A stretch of 64,000 nucleotides of DNA from Streptomyces showdoensis (GTDB taxonomy: Bacteria; Actinomycetota; Actinomycetes; Streptomycetales; Streptomycetaceae): NCBI RefSeq assembly GCF_039535475.1, contig NZ_BAAAXG010000026.1, positions 124,001 through 188,000 of the forward strand, in the 5' to 3' direction. Position numbers and translations under genes: made by a program. This document shows, piece after piece, positions 23,682 through 32,496 of this stretch. The notes below the pieces were generated by a model. The model saw only the letters and a list, made by a program, of their open reading frames with translations, was not told where the DNA came from and made no database searches. The number at the start of each line of letters is the position of its first letter. Position 1 is the first letter of the stretch.

Positions 23682-24881
23682 TCACGCGGAGCGCTTGCGC
23701 GGGGCCGCCTTCTTCGCCGGCTGCGCCGCCTTGGCGGTCCGCTTCTTCGTCGCGGCCCCGCTCGCGGCGGTCTTCGCGGCCGTCTTCGCGGTGCTCTTGA
23801 CCGCGCCCTTCGCCGTACTCTTCGCCGCGCCCTTCGCCGTACTCTTCGCCGCGGCCCCGCCGGAAGCCGCCCCGGCCGCACCCGCCGTCCTGGCCGTCCT
23901 GGCCGTCTTGGCCGTCGACTTGCGGGCCGGGGCCGCCGCCGTCCTCTTCGCCGCCGTCCGGGCCGTGGACTTCTTCGCGCCCGTCTCCTTGGGGCTGGCG
24001 GGCGCCCGCGCCGCCTTCTTGCGCGGCTTGAGCTCGGTCACCTCGGCGACCGCCTCCGTGGCCGCCTCCGTGGCCGCCTCCGCGGCCGGTTCGCCCCGGG
24101 CCTCCTTCGCCGCGCGGACGCTGCTCTCCAGGGCCGCCATCAGGTCGATGACCTGACCGCCGCCGGCCGCCTCGGGCTCGGCGGGCGCCAGGCCCGCGCC
24201 GCCCTCGGCCTTCGCGGCGATCATCTCCTCGACGGCCTCCCGGTAGTCGTCGTGCAGGCCGGTGATGTCGACCTCGCCCAGGGTGGCCATCAGGGCGTCC
24301 GCCAGGTCGAGTTCGGCCTCCCGCACGGTGACCGGGGTCTCGGGGGCCACGCCCTCCGGGGCCCGGATCTCGTCGGGCCACAGCAGCCCGTGCATGGCGA
24401 TCACGTCGTCCACCACCCGCAGCATGCCGAGCCGCTCCCGCCCGCGCAGCGCGTACTTGGCCACCGCCACCTTGTCGCTGCGCTTCAGCGCCTCGCGGAG
24501 CAGGGTGTACGGCTTGGCGGCGGGCACCCCGTTCGCGGAGAGGTAGTACGCGGCGTCCATCTGGAGCGGGTCGATCTCCCCGGCCGGGACGAAGGCGACG
24601 ATCTCGATGGTCTTCGCCGTCGGGAGCGGCAGGGCGGCCAGGTCCTCGTCGGTGATCGGGATCATGGACCCGTCGGCGTCCTCGTACGCCTTGCCGATCT
24701 CCGCCGGGGAGACCTCCTCCCCGTCGAGCTCGCACACCTTGCGGTAGCGGATGCGGCCGCCGTCCTCGGTGTGGATCTGGCGGAAGGAGACCGACCGGCT
24801 CTCGGTCGCGTTCACCAGCTTGATCGGGATGCTGACCAGCCCGAAGGATATGGCGCCGTTCCAGATGGATCGCACGTTCAT
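23682..24881 (-). CDS. ku: non-homologous end-joining protein Ku
   Basis: 399 residues. The Ku core (1-260) begins MNVRSIWNGAISFGLVSIPIKL, with FRQIHTEDGGRIRYRKVCE, AYYLSANG, KPYTLLREALKRS and DPLQMDAAYYL. The C-terminal 120 residues are an Ala/Lys/Thr-rich histone-H1-like tail (KSTAKGAAKSTAKGAVKSTAK), longer than in minimal bacterial Ku. Such basic extensions bind DNA and help recruit or retain Ku away from ends. It forms a homodimeric ring on double-strand ends and recruits LigD-type partners. Divergent from the polymerase/ligase pair across 90 bases. Confidence 0.97.
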   Translation of the reverse strand: MNVRSIWNGAISFGLVSIPIKLVNATESRSVSFRQIHTEDGGRIRYRKVCELDGEEVSPAEIGKAYEDADGSMIPITDEDLAALPLPTAKTIEIVAFVPAGEIDPLQMDAAYYLSANGVPAAKPYTLLREALKRSDKVAVAKYALRGRERLGMLRVVDDVIAMHGLLWPDEIRAPEGVAPETPVTVREAELDLADALMATLGEVDITGLHDDYREAVEEMIAAKAEGGAGLAPAEPEAAGGGQVIDLMAALESSVRAAKEARGEPAAEAATEAATEAVAEVTELKPRKKAARAPASPKETGAKKSTARTAAKRTAAAPARKSTAKTARTARTAGAAGAASGGAAAKSTAKGAAKSTAKGAVKSTAKTAAKTAASGAATKKRTAKAAQPAKKAAPRKRSA

Positions 24882-24971
24882 CGCCTTTCGTGCCGTTTGG
24901 TGCGGTGAGCGAGATCAGTGAGGTTGATGCCGTTCATCCCGTTACATCGGGAATCATGGGATTCTCATCGT

Positions 24972-25856
24972 ATGACGCCCATCACAGAGGTGGAGGGGCG
25001 GCGGCTGGCGCTCAGCAACCTGGACAAGGTCCTCCACCCCGCCACCGGCACCACCAAGGGCGAGCTGCTGCACTACTACGCCACCGTCGGGGCCGCGATC
25101 CTGCCCCATCTGCGCGACCGCCCGGTCTCCTTCCTGCGCTACCCGGACGGCCCCGACGGCCAGCTCTTCTTCACCAAGAACCCGCCGCCCGGCACCCCCG
25201 CCTGGGTGAAGACCGCCCCCGTCCCCCGCTCCGAGGACCCGCGGGCCCGGCAGGTGATGGTCCAGGACCTGGCCTCGCTGATGTGGGCGGCCAACCTGGT
25301 CGTCGAGTTCCACACCCCCCAGTGGCGGGCGGGCGCCCCGGCCGTCGCCGACCGGCTGGTCCTCGACCTCGACCCGGGGCCGCCCGCGAGCGTGGTCGAG
25401 TGCTGTCTGGTCGCCCGCCACCTGCGGGAACGGCTCGCGGCCGACGGCCTCACGGCCTACCCGAAGACCTCCGGCGCGAAGGGGCTGCACCTGCTCGTCC
25501 CGCTGGAACCGACCCCGTCCGAGCGGGTCTCCGCGTACGCCCGCCGGCTCGCCGTCGAGGCGGAGGCGGAGCTCCCCGGGCTGGTGGTCCACCGGATGGC
25601 CAAGGCGCTGCGCCGGGGGAAGGTCTTCGTCGACCACAGCCAGAACGCCGCCGCGAAGACCACCGCCACCCCCTACACCCTGCGGGCCCGCCCGCTCCCC
25701 GCCGTGTCGGCGCCGGTCACCTGGGCGGAGGTCGAGGCCTGCGCCTCTCCGGACCGGCTGGTCCTGCTCCTCGACGACATCGCCCCGCGCCTGGAGCGGT
25801 ACGGGGAGCTGCTCGCCCCGCTCTTCGACCCGGCGGTGGCGGGAGCACTGCCGTGA
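24972..25856 (+). CDS. LigD-type NHEJ polymerase (PolDom)
   Basis: 294 residues, a stand-alone primase-polymerase domain of the LigD family. Visible are the catalytic acidic motif RLVLDLDPG, KTSGAKGLHLLVPL with the nucleotide-binding SGxKGxH, and VFVDHSQNAAAKTTATPYTLR. It fills in gaps and adds (ribo)nucleotides at broken ends. In Mycobacterium this domain is fused to nuclease and ligase; here polymerase and ligase are separate, coupled by a GTGA overlap, as is common in Streptomyces. The start at 24972 begins MTPITEVEGRRLAL, matching the family. Confidence 0.93.
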   Translation: MTPITEVEGRRLALSNLDKVLHPATGTTKGELLHYYATVGAAILPHLRDRPVSFLRYPDGPDGQLFFTKNPPPGTPAWVKTAPVPRSEDPRARQVMVQDLASLMWAANLVVEFHTPQWRAGAPAVADRLVLDLDPGPPASVVECCLVARHLRERLAADGLTAYPKTSGAKGLHLLVPLEPTPSERVSAYARRLAVEAEAELPGLVVHRMAKALRRGKVFVDHSQNAAAKTTATPYTLRARPLPAVSAPVTWAEVEACASPDRLVLLLDDIAPRLERYGELLAPLFDPAVAGALP

Positions 25857-27286
25857 ACGGCCCCGGCGTCGTGCTCCGGCCGCCCGTCGACGTGATGCGG
25901 CCGCGGTCCGCCGACGAGATCCCCGCGCAGGGCAGCGTCCCGGGCGGCCTGCAGTACTCCCTCAAGCTGGACGGCTTCCGCGCGCTCGCCTTCGTCCTCG
26001 ACGGGGGCCGGGTCTTCCTCCAGTCCCGGGCCCGCCGCGACCTCTCCCCCGAGTTCCCGGCCGTCGCCGCGTACCTGGGCGAGCGGCTGCCGCCGGGGAT
26101 CGTCCTGGACGGCGAGCTCTGCGCGTACCGCGAGGGGCGGCTGAGCTTCACCGACCTGCTCCGCCCGCACCGGGAGCGCGAGCGGGCCGGCGTCCCCGTC
26201 TCGTACATCGCCTTCGACCTGCTCGCCCTCCCCGGCCACGACCTGCGGGCCCGGCCGCTGCGGGAGCGCTGGGAGCTGCTCGGCGCGGCCCTCGCCGGGA
26301 CCGGTCCGCCGCTCCAGCGGGTGCTCGCCACGGAGGACGAGGGCACCGCGCGGGAGTGGTTCGGGACACTGCGGGAGGCGGGGGTCGAGGGGATCGTCGC
26401 GAAGGCCTGGGACTCGGCGTACCGGCCGGGCGGCACCTGGTCCTGGCGGAAGGTGCGGTACGCGGACACCCGGGACGCCGCCCTCGTCGGCGTCTTCGGC
26501 CCGCCGGACCGCCCGCACGCGGTGCTGGTCCGGCTGCCCGACGGGCGCACCCTGCGCACGAGCCCGCGGCTGACCGCGCCGCAGGCCCGCGAGGTCGCCC
26601 GGCTGACGACGGGGCTCCTCGCGGGGCCGATGGCCGACCCGGAGCACGGGACCGTACGGCCGCTGACCGAGCACCTGCCCGTCGAGCTGCGCGTACCGTC
26701 GGGCCGCCAGGACACCGCGCGCTTCGTCCGGGTACGGGACGGGGAGCGGGCCGAGGAGCAGGCCGAGGAGCAGGCCGAGGAGCAGGCCGAGGAGCAGGCC
26801 GAGGAGCAGGCCGAGGAGCAGGCCGGGGAGCAGGCCGGGGAGCGGGCCGGGGAGGACCAGCGGGTCGAAGGCGACGGACGAGACGGGGAGCCCGACGGCC
26901 GCCCGGACACCGCCCCTCCCACCGCCCCCCGTGCCGCCCCCCCACGCCGCCCCGCGCACCGGCCCCCGCAGCGGCCCCGCCGCGAACGAGCCCCCTGGCT
27001 GATTCCTCCGCCCGTCCCGCTCTCCTCCCCCGGCGCTCCGTTCAGGACAAACTCACGCAACGCCGCCGCGGCCGCCCGACGGCCCACCCGGTGCGGAACC
27101 GGGCCGGTCGGCCGTCCGCGGGGAGTGGTATGGACCGGGTGCGGGGGCTCCGTGGGGGTCCTGAGGGGGTCCGGGAGGGGTCCCGCGGGGGTCCGGCGGG
27201 GCGACGGGCGGAGCGGTGGATGGCGCAAAGCGAGCGGCCGCGCGGGGGTTCGCCGAGAGCGTCCGTCAGGCGGGCCCTCGTTCTGA
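25853..27286 (+). CDS. ATP-dependent DNA ligase with long low-complexity tail
   Basis: 477 residues; GTG 25853 overlaps the polymerase stop (GTGA). The nucleotidyltransferase domain has the adenylated lysine in YSLKLDGFRA (KxDGxR), VLDGELCAYREG, IAFDLLALPG, GVEGIVAKAWDS and SWRKVRYADT. The OB domain ends near VELRVPSGRQD (about residue 290). Beyond it are six exact AEEQ units, AGEQ/AGER/AGED, then about 145 Pro/Arg/Gly-rich residues, atypical of the family. The tail may be an unstructured extension, or the functional stop was lost; the frame stays open until just before the next gene. It seals ends prepared by Ku and the polymerase. Confidence 0.88.
   Translation: MNGPGVVLRPPVDVMRPRSADEIPAQGSVPGGLQYSLKLDGFRALAFVLDGGRVFLQSRARRDLSPEFPAVAAYLGERLPPGIVLDGELCAYREGRLSFTDLLRPHRERERAGVPVSYIAFDLLALPGHDLRARPLRERWELLGAALAGTGPPLQRVLATEDEGTAREWFGTLREAGVEGIVAKAWDSAYRPGGTWSWRKVRYADTRDAALVGVFGPPDRPHAVLVRLPDGRTLRTSPRLTAPQAREVARLTTGLLAGPMADPEHGTVRPLTEHLPVELRVPSGRQDTARFVRVRDGERAEEQAEEQAEEQAEEQAEEQAEEQAGEQAGERAGEDQRVEGDGRDGEPDGRPDTAPPTAPRAAPPRRPAHRPPQRPRRERAPWLIPPPVPLSSPGAPFRTNSRNAAAAARRPTRCGTGPVGRPRGVVWTGCGGSVGVLRGSGRGPAGVRRGDGRSGGWRKASGRAGVRRERPSGGPSF
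26750..26857 (+). repeat. 12-bp tandem repeat coding AEEQ
   Basis: Six exact copies of GCCGAGGAGCAG (26750-26821), followed by three diverged copies (GCCGGGGAGCAG type) to 26857, all in frame within the ligase tail. Translates as (AEEQ)6-AGEQ-AGER-AGED. Copy number is likely to vary by slippage. Confidence 0.9.
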
Positions 27287-27342
27287 GCCCGTTGGTGCAC
27301 ACTTGCTGCCTGGTACAGCGCTCACGGGGAAGGCGGCCTGGC

Positions 27343-29433
27343 ATGCTGACGGGGATCGAGGAGGTCGACTGGGCCTCGCTGGGGCACGCGTACGGCCCGG
27401 CGGACGACGTGCCGGAGCTGCTGCGCGGACTCGCCTCCGCCGATCCCGCGGAGCGGGAGAACGCGCTCGACGGCATGTACGGGGCGGTGCACCACCAGGG
27501 CGACGTGTACGACTCGACGCTCGCCTGCATCCCCTTCCTCCTCGAACTCGTCGCCGACCCCGAGGTCCAGGACCGGGGCTGCATCGTGGAGTTGCTGACC
27601 AGCATCGGCGGCATCGACCTCGGCGACGACGAGGAGCTGGCCGAACTCGACGTTGACGACGAGGAGTTCATACCGGCGGCGAACTACGCGATGGCGGCCG
27701 CCGCCATCGCGGCCGGCGCCGACGTCTTCCTCGGCCTGGTCTGCGACCCGGACCCCGAGGTGCGGATCGCGGCGCCGTGCGCGCTCGCCTCGCTGCACCC
27801 CGACCCCGTCCGGGTGCTCGGCCTGCTGCGCGAGCGGCTCACCGTGGAGCGGGACACCGAGGTGCGCCTCGCCCTGGTCGCCGCGGTCGGGCGGCTCGCG
27901 CTGCGGCACGAGTCGCTGCGCGCCGAGACCGCGGACTGGCTCGCCTGGCTCTCCCGCGCGGCCCAGGCGCCCGGGCTGCGGCTGGCGGCCCTCGCCCAGC
28001 TGGCCCGGATCGCGCCCGCCGAGATCCCGGGCGACGTGGTGGAGCGGGTCACCGTCCTCCTCGACGAGGTGCGGACCGCGCCGGGCGAGCCGGCCGGGGA
28101 GACCCCGCGGGCGGCCACCCCGACCCTCATCGGGCAGGTCCGCGAGCTCCTGGAGGAGCACTCGGCGGGCCGCCCGACGCCGTGGACCGAGGAGCTGCTG
28201 CGCACCCTGCACACGGCCCTCGACGACCGGGTCGACGACCGCATCGCTCTGATCCTGGCCCAGCTGCGCAGCCCCGACTGGGGGCAGCGCTCGGACGCGA
28301 TCTGGCTGTGCGGCTCCTTGATACGGGTGTGGCGCGGGCGGTACGAGGAGGTGGTCCGGCTCGTCGGCGCGCAGCTGAGCGATCCGGAGCCGCGGCTGCG
28401 CGAGGCCGCCGGCTCCTTCCTGGAGCGCCTCTTCGAGCTGGCGGGCCCCTCGGCGGACGCGCTGGCGGCCCGGCTCGCCGCCGCCCCGCAGGGGCCGCTG
28501 GGCCTGCCGGGTCCCGGGGCCCGGGCCGGGCGGGGCGGGGCGCTGCTGGCGCTGGCCCGCTGCGGGGACGCGCGGGCGATCCCGCTGCTGGCCCGCGCCC
28601 TGGAGGAGGGCGAAGTGCGGCGCGAGCTGCTGTACGCGGTGAAGGCGCTGGGCCCGGCGGCGCTGCCGCTCGCCCCGGCGCTGCGGCGCAGGCTCGCGGA
28701 GGTCGAGCTGGACGAGCTGCTGTACGACCGGGCGGCGCCGCTGCTGTGCGCGCTGGGCGCGGTCCGGGGCGTCCAGGCGCTGCCGGAGGTGCTCCGGGTG
28801 CTGCGCGGGGCGCCGCCGAACCGGCGGGACTGGGTGCGGGAGGCGTGCCTGCGGACCCTGGCGGCGTTCGGGCCCGCGGCCCGGGAGGCGCTGGAGGACG
28901 CGCGGGCGCTGCTCGGCTCGGAGTCGGCGGCGGTGTCGTCGATGGCGGCGCAGGCCGTGTGGGCGCTGGACGGTTCGCCCGAGGAGGCGCTGGAGGCCCT
29001 GGAGGGCTGGCTGCGGCCGGGTGCGTCGGGCGCGGAGTGGTGCGCGGCGGCGCGGGCGCTCGGGGCGATCGGTCCGGCGGCGGCCGCGGCGGCGCCGGCG
29101 CTGCGGGCGGGGCTCGGGGCGCGGGACCTGTGGGTGCGGGTGCGGTCGGCGGCGGCCCTGTGGCGGGTGTCGGGGGACGCGGCGACGGTGCTTCCGGTGC
29201 TGCTCGCGGCCTGGGACGAGAACCGGCACACGCGGGTGACGGTGGCCGAGTGCCTGGCGGAGATGGGCCCGGCGGCGGCGGAGGCGGAGTTCGCCATCCG
29301 TACCGAGCTGGCCCGAAGACACCGTCACAACGCCCGCGAGGACGGTGCGGGCTCGCACGACGTGCACGACGACGAGAAGCTGCTCACGCTCTGCCGGGCG
29401 GCGCTCGCGCGGATGGAACGCCACCGGATGTGA
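27343..29433 (+). CDS. HEAT-repeat (PBS lyase-like) protein
   Basis: 696 residues, nearly all alpha-solenoid. Repeats with the pattern DPxxxVRxxAxxALxxL are seen throughout, for example DPDPEVRIAAPCALASLHPDP, DPEPRLREAAGSFLERL, ALLALARCGDARAIPLLARAL and WVRVRSAAALWRVSGD. The N-terminus resembles HEAT proteins of actinobacteria (GADDVPELLRGL-type, YGAVHHQGDVYDST). No signal peptide or membrane segment. Such scaffolds mediate protein-protein contacts; partner unknown. About 100 bases upstream of the sortase gene, but the A/T-rich gap suggests a separate promoter for the latter. Confidence 0.85.
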   Translation: MLTGIEEVDWASLGHAYGPADDVPELLRGLASADPAERENALDGMYGAVHHQGDVYDSTLACIPFLLELVADPEVQDRGCIVELLTSIGGIDLGDDEELAELDVDDEEFIPAANYAMAAAAIAAGADVFLGLVCDPDPEVRIAAPCALASLHPDPVRVLGLLRERLTVERDTEVRLALVAAVGRLALRHESLRAETADWLAWLSRAAQAPGLRLAALAQLARIAPAEIPGDVVERVTVLLDEVRTAPGEPAGETPRAATPTLIGQVRELLEEHSAGRPTPWTEELLRTLHTALDDRVDDRIALILAQLRSPDWGQRSDAIWLCGSLIRVWRGRYEEVVRLVGAQLSDPEPRLREAAGSFLERLFELAGPSADALAARLAAAPQGPLGLPGPGARAGRGGALLALARCGDARAIPLLARALEEGEVRRELLYAVKALGPAALPLAPALRRRLAEVELDELLYDRAAPLLCALGAVRGVQALPEVLRVLRGAPPNRRDWVREACLRTLAAFGPAAREALEDARALLGSESAAVSSMAAQAVWALDGSPEEALEALEGWLRPGASGAEWCAAARALGAIGPAAAAAAPALRAGLGARDLWVRVRSAAALWRVSGDAATVLPVLLAAWDENRHTRVTVAECLAEMGPAAAEAEFAIRTELARRHRHNAREDGAGSHDVHDDEKLLTLCRAALARMERHRM

Positions 29434-29533
29434 CAGCTTCGCGGCGCTGCCTATGGCCGATCGTTACGTCATCGTAAATAAGGACATTTAGGTTCAGATT
29501 CGGTCAGCAGTCCCTCCCGGATCGGAACCCGTC

Positions 29534-30226
29534 ATGCGCCGCACGCCCCGCCGCCCCGCACCCCGCCCCGCACCCCGCCCCACCCCCTCCCGCACGCCCG
29601 GTGCCGCGGCCCCCGGCCGCCGCCACCGGCTCCTCGCCGGGAGCGCGCTCGCCCTGACCGTGGCGGGCGGCGCGGTCGTGGGCTGCGCGGGCCAGGGGGC
29701 GGCGGCCCTGGCGCCGGACGTGCGGATGCCGCACGCGTCCGCGGCCCCCGCGGACCGCCGGGCCGCGCCCCCGATGGCGGCATCCGAGCCGGTCCGGCTG
29801 GTGGTCCCGGCGGCCGGCGTGGACGCCGGGCCCGTACTGCGCCTCGGCCTGGACCCGGACCGGGAGCTCCAGGTGCCCTCCGCCGAGCAGGCGGATCGGC
29901 CCGGCTGGTACACAGGGAGCGTGACACCGGGCGAGCGCGGGGCCGCCGTCCTGGTGGCGCACTACGACACGGCCCGGGGTCCGGCGCTGCTGCGGGACGT
30001 GGCGAGGATCAAGACGGGCGACCCGATCGAGGTGGGGCGGGCGGACGGCACGACGGCCCGGTTCGCGGTCCGCGAGATACAGCAGGTAGACAAAAAGGAC
30101 TTCCCTACGAATAAGGTCTATGGGAAGACCGACCGCCCCGAGCTCCGCCTCATCACCTGCGGAGGCCCGGTCCGGGACGGTCACCGGACGGACAACATCA
30201 TCCTCTTCGCCGACCTGGTGAAGTGA
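29534..30226 (+). CDS. class F sortase
   Basis: 230 residues. A Pro/Arg-rich N-terminus precedes a hydrophobic segment (LLAGSALALTVAGGAVVGC). The VVGC end could act as a lipobox or as part of a membrane anchor. The sortase domain (about 90-230) has the catalytic His in VLVAHYDTARGPA, Cys in LRLITCGG and Arg in GHRTDNIILFADL. FPTNKVYGKTDRPELRL before the cysteine is typical of class F. Acts outside the membrane as a transpeptidase on cell-surface proteins. Followed after 33 bases by the lipoprotein gene, probably one transcript. Confidence 0.9.
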   Translation: MRRTPRRPAPRPAPRPTPSRTPGAAAPGRRHRLLAGSALALTVAGGAVVGCAGQGAAALAPDVRMPHASAAPADRRAAPPMAASEPVRLVVPAAGVDAGPVLRLGLDPDRELQVPSAEQADRPGWYTGSVTPGERGAAVLVAHYDTARGPALLRDVARIKTGDPIEVGRADGTTARFAVREIQQVDKKDFPTNKVYGKTDRPELRLITCGGPVRDGHRTDNIILFADLVK

Positions 30227-30259
30227 GACGCGGAAGCACAGAAGGACAGAAGGAACCGA

Positions 30260-31069
30260 GTGGGAGCGCGCGCGGTACGGCTCACCGGCGCCGCGGCCGT
30301 CCTGGCCGCGGTGCTCCTCGGCGCGCTCGCCCTGGCCGGCTGCGGCAACCAGGGCGCCCTGAAGAGCGCCGGGCCCACCCCCGAGGCCGTGGGGCCGGTC
30401 CGGCTCTGGCCCGACCTGCCGCCGGCGACCAATCCGCCGATCGACTACGGCGAGTCCGACACCGAGCGGGTCCCCGGCATCGACGTCCCCGACAACGACG
30501 TCCACTCGGTCGACGCGGTGGCGGTCGTCCAGGCCGAGGTCCGCGCCCACGGCGGCGCCCGCAGCGGCGCGGACGGGCTGTACGAGGAGACCGTCCGGGC
30601 GATCGGCGCCTGCACCACCGACCGCAAGGCCTGCCCGGTCCTCGCCCCGTACTACCGCGACCTCACCGGCAACGGCCGCGACGAGCTGATCGTGGGCATC
30701 CGGATGCCCGACCAGCAGCTGGGCGTGCGGGTCTACCTCGCCGAGAACGGCGGGCTGACCAGGATCATGTCCACCGTCGACCAGGTGGTCAGCGTCGAGC
30801 TGGCCGGCCGGGACCTGATCATGCGGGTCAGCTCGGCCGGCATCCCGGGCTACGAGTACCGGACCGCCTGGTCCTGGGACGAGCAGCAGCGCACGATGCT
30901 GCCCGCGCGGGACGAGATCGTCCGGGTCAAGCCGCCGGGGCCGGGGGCCTCGGTCGTCCCGGCGCCCGCCTTCGTCAGCCCCAGCACCACCCCGGCCCCT
31001 GCCACGCCGCCGCCCGCCGCGCCCGGCGCCGGGCAGCCCGACGCGGCCCCGCCCGAGGTGAGCCAGTGA
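30260..31069 (+). CDS. secreted lipoprotein, partner of sensor kinase
   Basis: 269 residues; GTG start after AAGGAAC. The signal peptide ends at lipobox LALAGCGNQ, so the mature protein is lipid-anchored on the outer membrane face. The central domain (about 70-200) has VDAVAVVQAEVRAHGG, CTTDRKACPVLAPYYRDLTGNGRDELIVGI and ends with an aromatic segment YRTAWSWDEQQ; a Pro/Ala-rich tail follows. Its GTGA overlap with the histidine-kinase gene indicates a functional pair, as with CseA/CseC-type systems in which a lipoprotein modulates an envelope-stress kinase. The ligand is unknown. Confidence 0.88.
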   Translation: MGARAVRLTGAAAVLAAVLLGALALAGCGNQGALKSAGPTPEAVGPVRLWPDLPPATNPPIDYGESDTERVPGIDVPDNDVHSVDAVAVVQAEVRAHGGARSGADGLYEETVRAIGACTTDRKACPVLAPYYRDLTGNGRDELIVGIRMPDQQLGVRVYLAENGGLTRIMSTVDQVVSVELAGRDLIMRVSSAGIPGYEYRTAWSWDEQQRTMLPARDEIVRVKPPGPGASVVPAPAFVSPSTTPAPATPPPAAPGAGQPDAAPPEVSQ

Positions 31070-32427
31070 GACGTCCCCGCCTGCCCGCCTGGACCGCGAC
31101 CCTCACCTGGAAGGCCGCGGTCTTCATCACCGTCATGTGCTGCGCGCTGGCCGCGCTGCTCGGCGTGCTCGTCCACGTGTCGGTGGCGGGCCAGACGGTG
31201 AAGGACTCCCGGGACAAGGCGCTCGGCAGGCTCGACGAGGTGAGCAGGCTGTACGAGTCGGGCGAGCCGCTCCCCCGCTTCGCCGGGGTCGACCCGGAGG
31301 GACTGCCCGGCTCGCTGCGGGCGCTCGCGGCCCGCGGCGACCGGGGCACCATGGTCACCGAGTACCAGGGCCGGCCGACGATGTGGGCGGCGGGCCCGGC
31401 GGACGGCAAGGCCCTCGCCGTCCGGGTCGACTACACCTCCAGCGCCGCCACCATCGACGGTCTCGACCGCTCGATCCTCGGCTCCTCGGTGCTCGCCATC
31501 GGCGCCACCCTGCTCGTCGGCGCCTTCGCCGTCACCCGGATCACCCGGCGGCTGCACCTGACCGCGCAGGTGGCCCGGCGGATCAGCGCCGGCGACCTCG
31601 ACGCCCGCGTCAACGACCCCCGTACCGAGGACCCTTCACGCCCCCAGGACGAGGTGGCGACGGTCTCCGGAGCCCTGGACACGATGGCCTCCTCGCTCCA
31701 GCGCAAGCTCCAGACCGAGCAGCGCTTCACCGCCGACGTGGCGCACGAGCTGCGCACCCCGCTGACCGGCCTGTCCGCCGCGGCCGAACTGCTGCCCGAG
31801 GGGCGGCCGTCCGAGCTGGTGCGGGACCGGGTGCAGGCCATGCGCGGACTCACGGAGGACCTGCTGGAGATCTCGCGGCTCGACGCGGGCACCGAGACGG
31901 TCGACCTCGCGGTGCACGACCTCGGCCCGCTGGCCGAGCGGGTGGTGCGCGCCTCCGGCACCGCGACGGAGGTGCGGATCACCCGGGACGCCACGGTGGA
32001 GACGGACAAGCGGCGGCTGGAGCGGGTGCTCGGCAACCTGGTCGCCAACGCCCACCGGCACGGGCTGCCGCCGGTGGTGCTGAGCGTGGACGGGCCGGTC
32101 GTGACGGTGCGGGACCACGGCGAGGGTTATCCGGAGTACCTGCTGGCCGCGGGCCCGCAGCGGTTCCGCACGGAGAGCGGTGGCAAGGGCCACGGGCTCG
32201 GGCTGACCATCGCGGTGGGCCAGGCCGAGGTGATCGGCGCCGAGCTGGTGTTCGCCAACGCGCCGGACGGCGGGGCGGTGGCCCGGCTGGCCCTCCCGGA
32301 GTACGTGCGGTTCGCGGACCCGGACGGCGAAGCGGACGACGGGGCGGTCGACGGGGCGCGCGGCGAGACGGACGGCGGGGCGCGCGGCGAGACGGACGGC
32401 CGGGCCGCGGGAAGCGCGGGAAGCTGA
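31066..32427 (+). CDS. membrane sensor histidine kinase, no adjacent response regulator
   Basis: 453 residues. TM1 is about 16-38 (AAVFITVMCCALAALLGVLV), the extracytoplasmic loop about 40-135, and TM2 about 140-160 (GSSVLAIGATLLVGAFAV). HAMP follows. The DHp helix has FTADVAHELRTPLTGL with the phospho-His. The ATPase motifs are LGNLVANAHRHG (N), RDHGEGYP (G1) and GHGLGLTIAVGQAE (G2). The C-terminus has short Asp/Gly-rich ARGETDG repeats. GTG start overlaps the lipoprotein stop. No response regulator lies on either side, so the phospho-acceptor must be encoded elsewhere. Probably senses the cell envelope, given FtsW/PBP neighbours. Confidence 0.92.
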   Translation: MRRPRLPAWTATLTWKAAVFITVMCCALAALLGVLVHVSVAGQTVKDSRDKALGRLDEVSRLYESGEPLPRFAGVDPEGLPGSLRALAARGDRGTMVTEYQGRPTMWAAGPADGKALAVRVDYTSSAATIDGLDRSILGSSVLAIGATLLVGAFAVTRITRRLHLTAQVARRISAGDLDARVNDPRTEDPSRPQDEVATVSGALDTMASSLQRKLQTEQRFTADVAHELRTPLTGLSAAAELLPEGRPSELVRDRVQAMRGLTEDLLEISRLDAGTETVDLAVHDLGPLAERVVRASGTATEVRITRDATVETDKRRLERVLGNLVANAHRHGLPPVVLSVDGPVVTVRDHGEGYPEYLLAAGPQRFRTESGGKGHGLGLTIAVGQAEVIGAELVFANAPDGGAVARLALPEYVRFADPDGEADDGAVDGARGETDGGARGETDGRAAGSAGS

Positions 32428-32496
32428 CGCACGCCCCCGACGGCACACCGTCACACAAAAGGGACATAAGGCTTACTGCTTGCTACGTTGCGGACC

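Noticed and set aside
29534-29690. Sortase read as a definite lipoprotein
   Set aside because: VVGC after a hydrophobic stretch fits a lipobox only loosely, and class F sortases usually have a simple N-terminal anchor; left as a possibility only.
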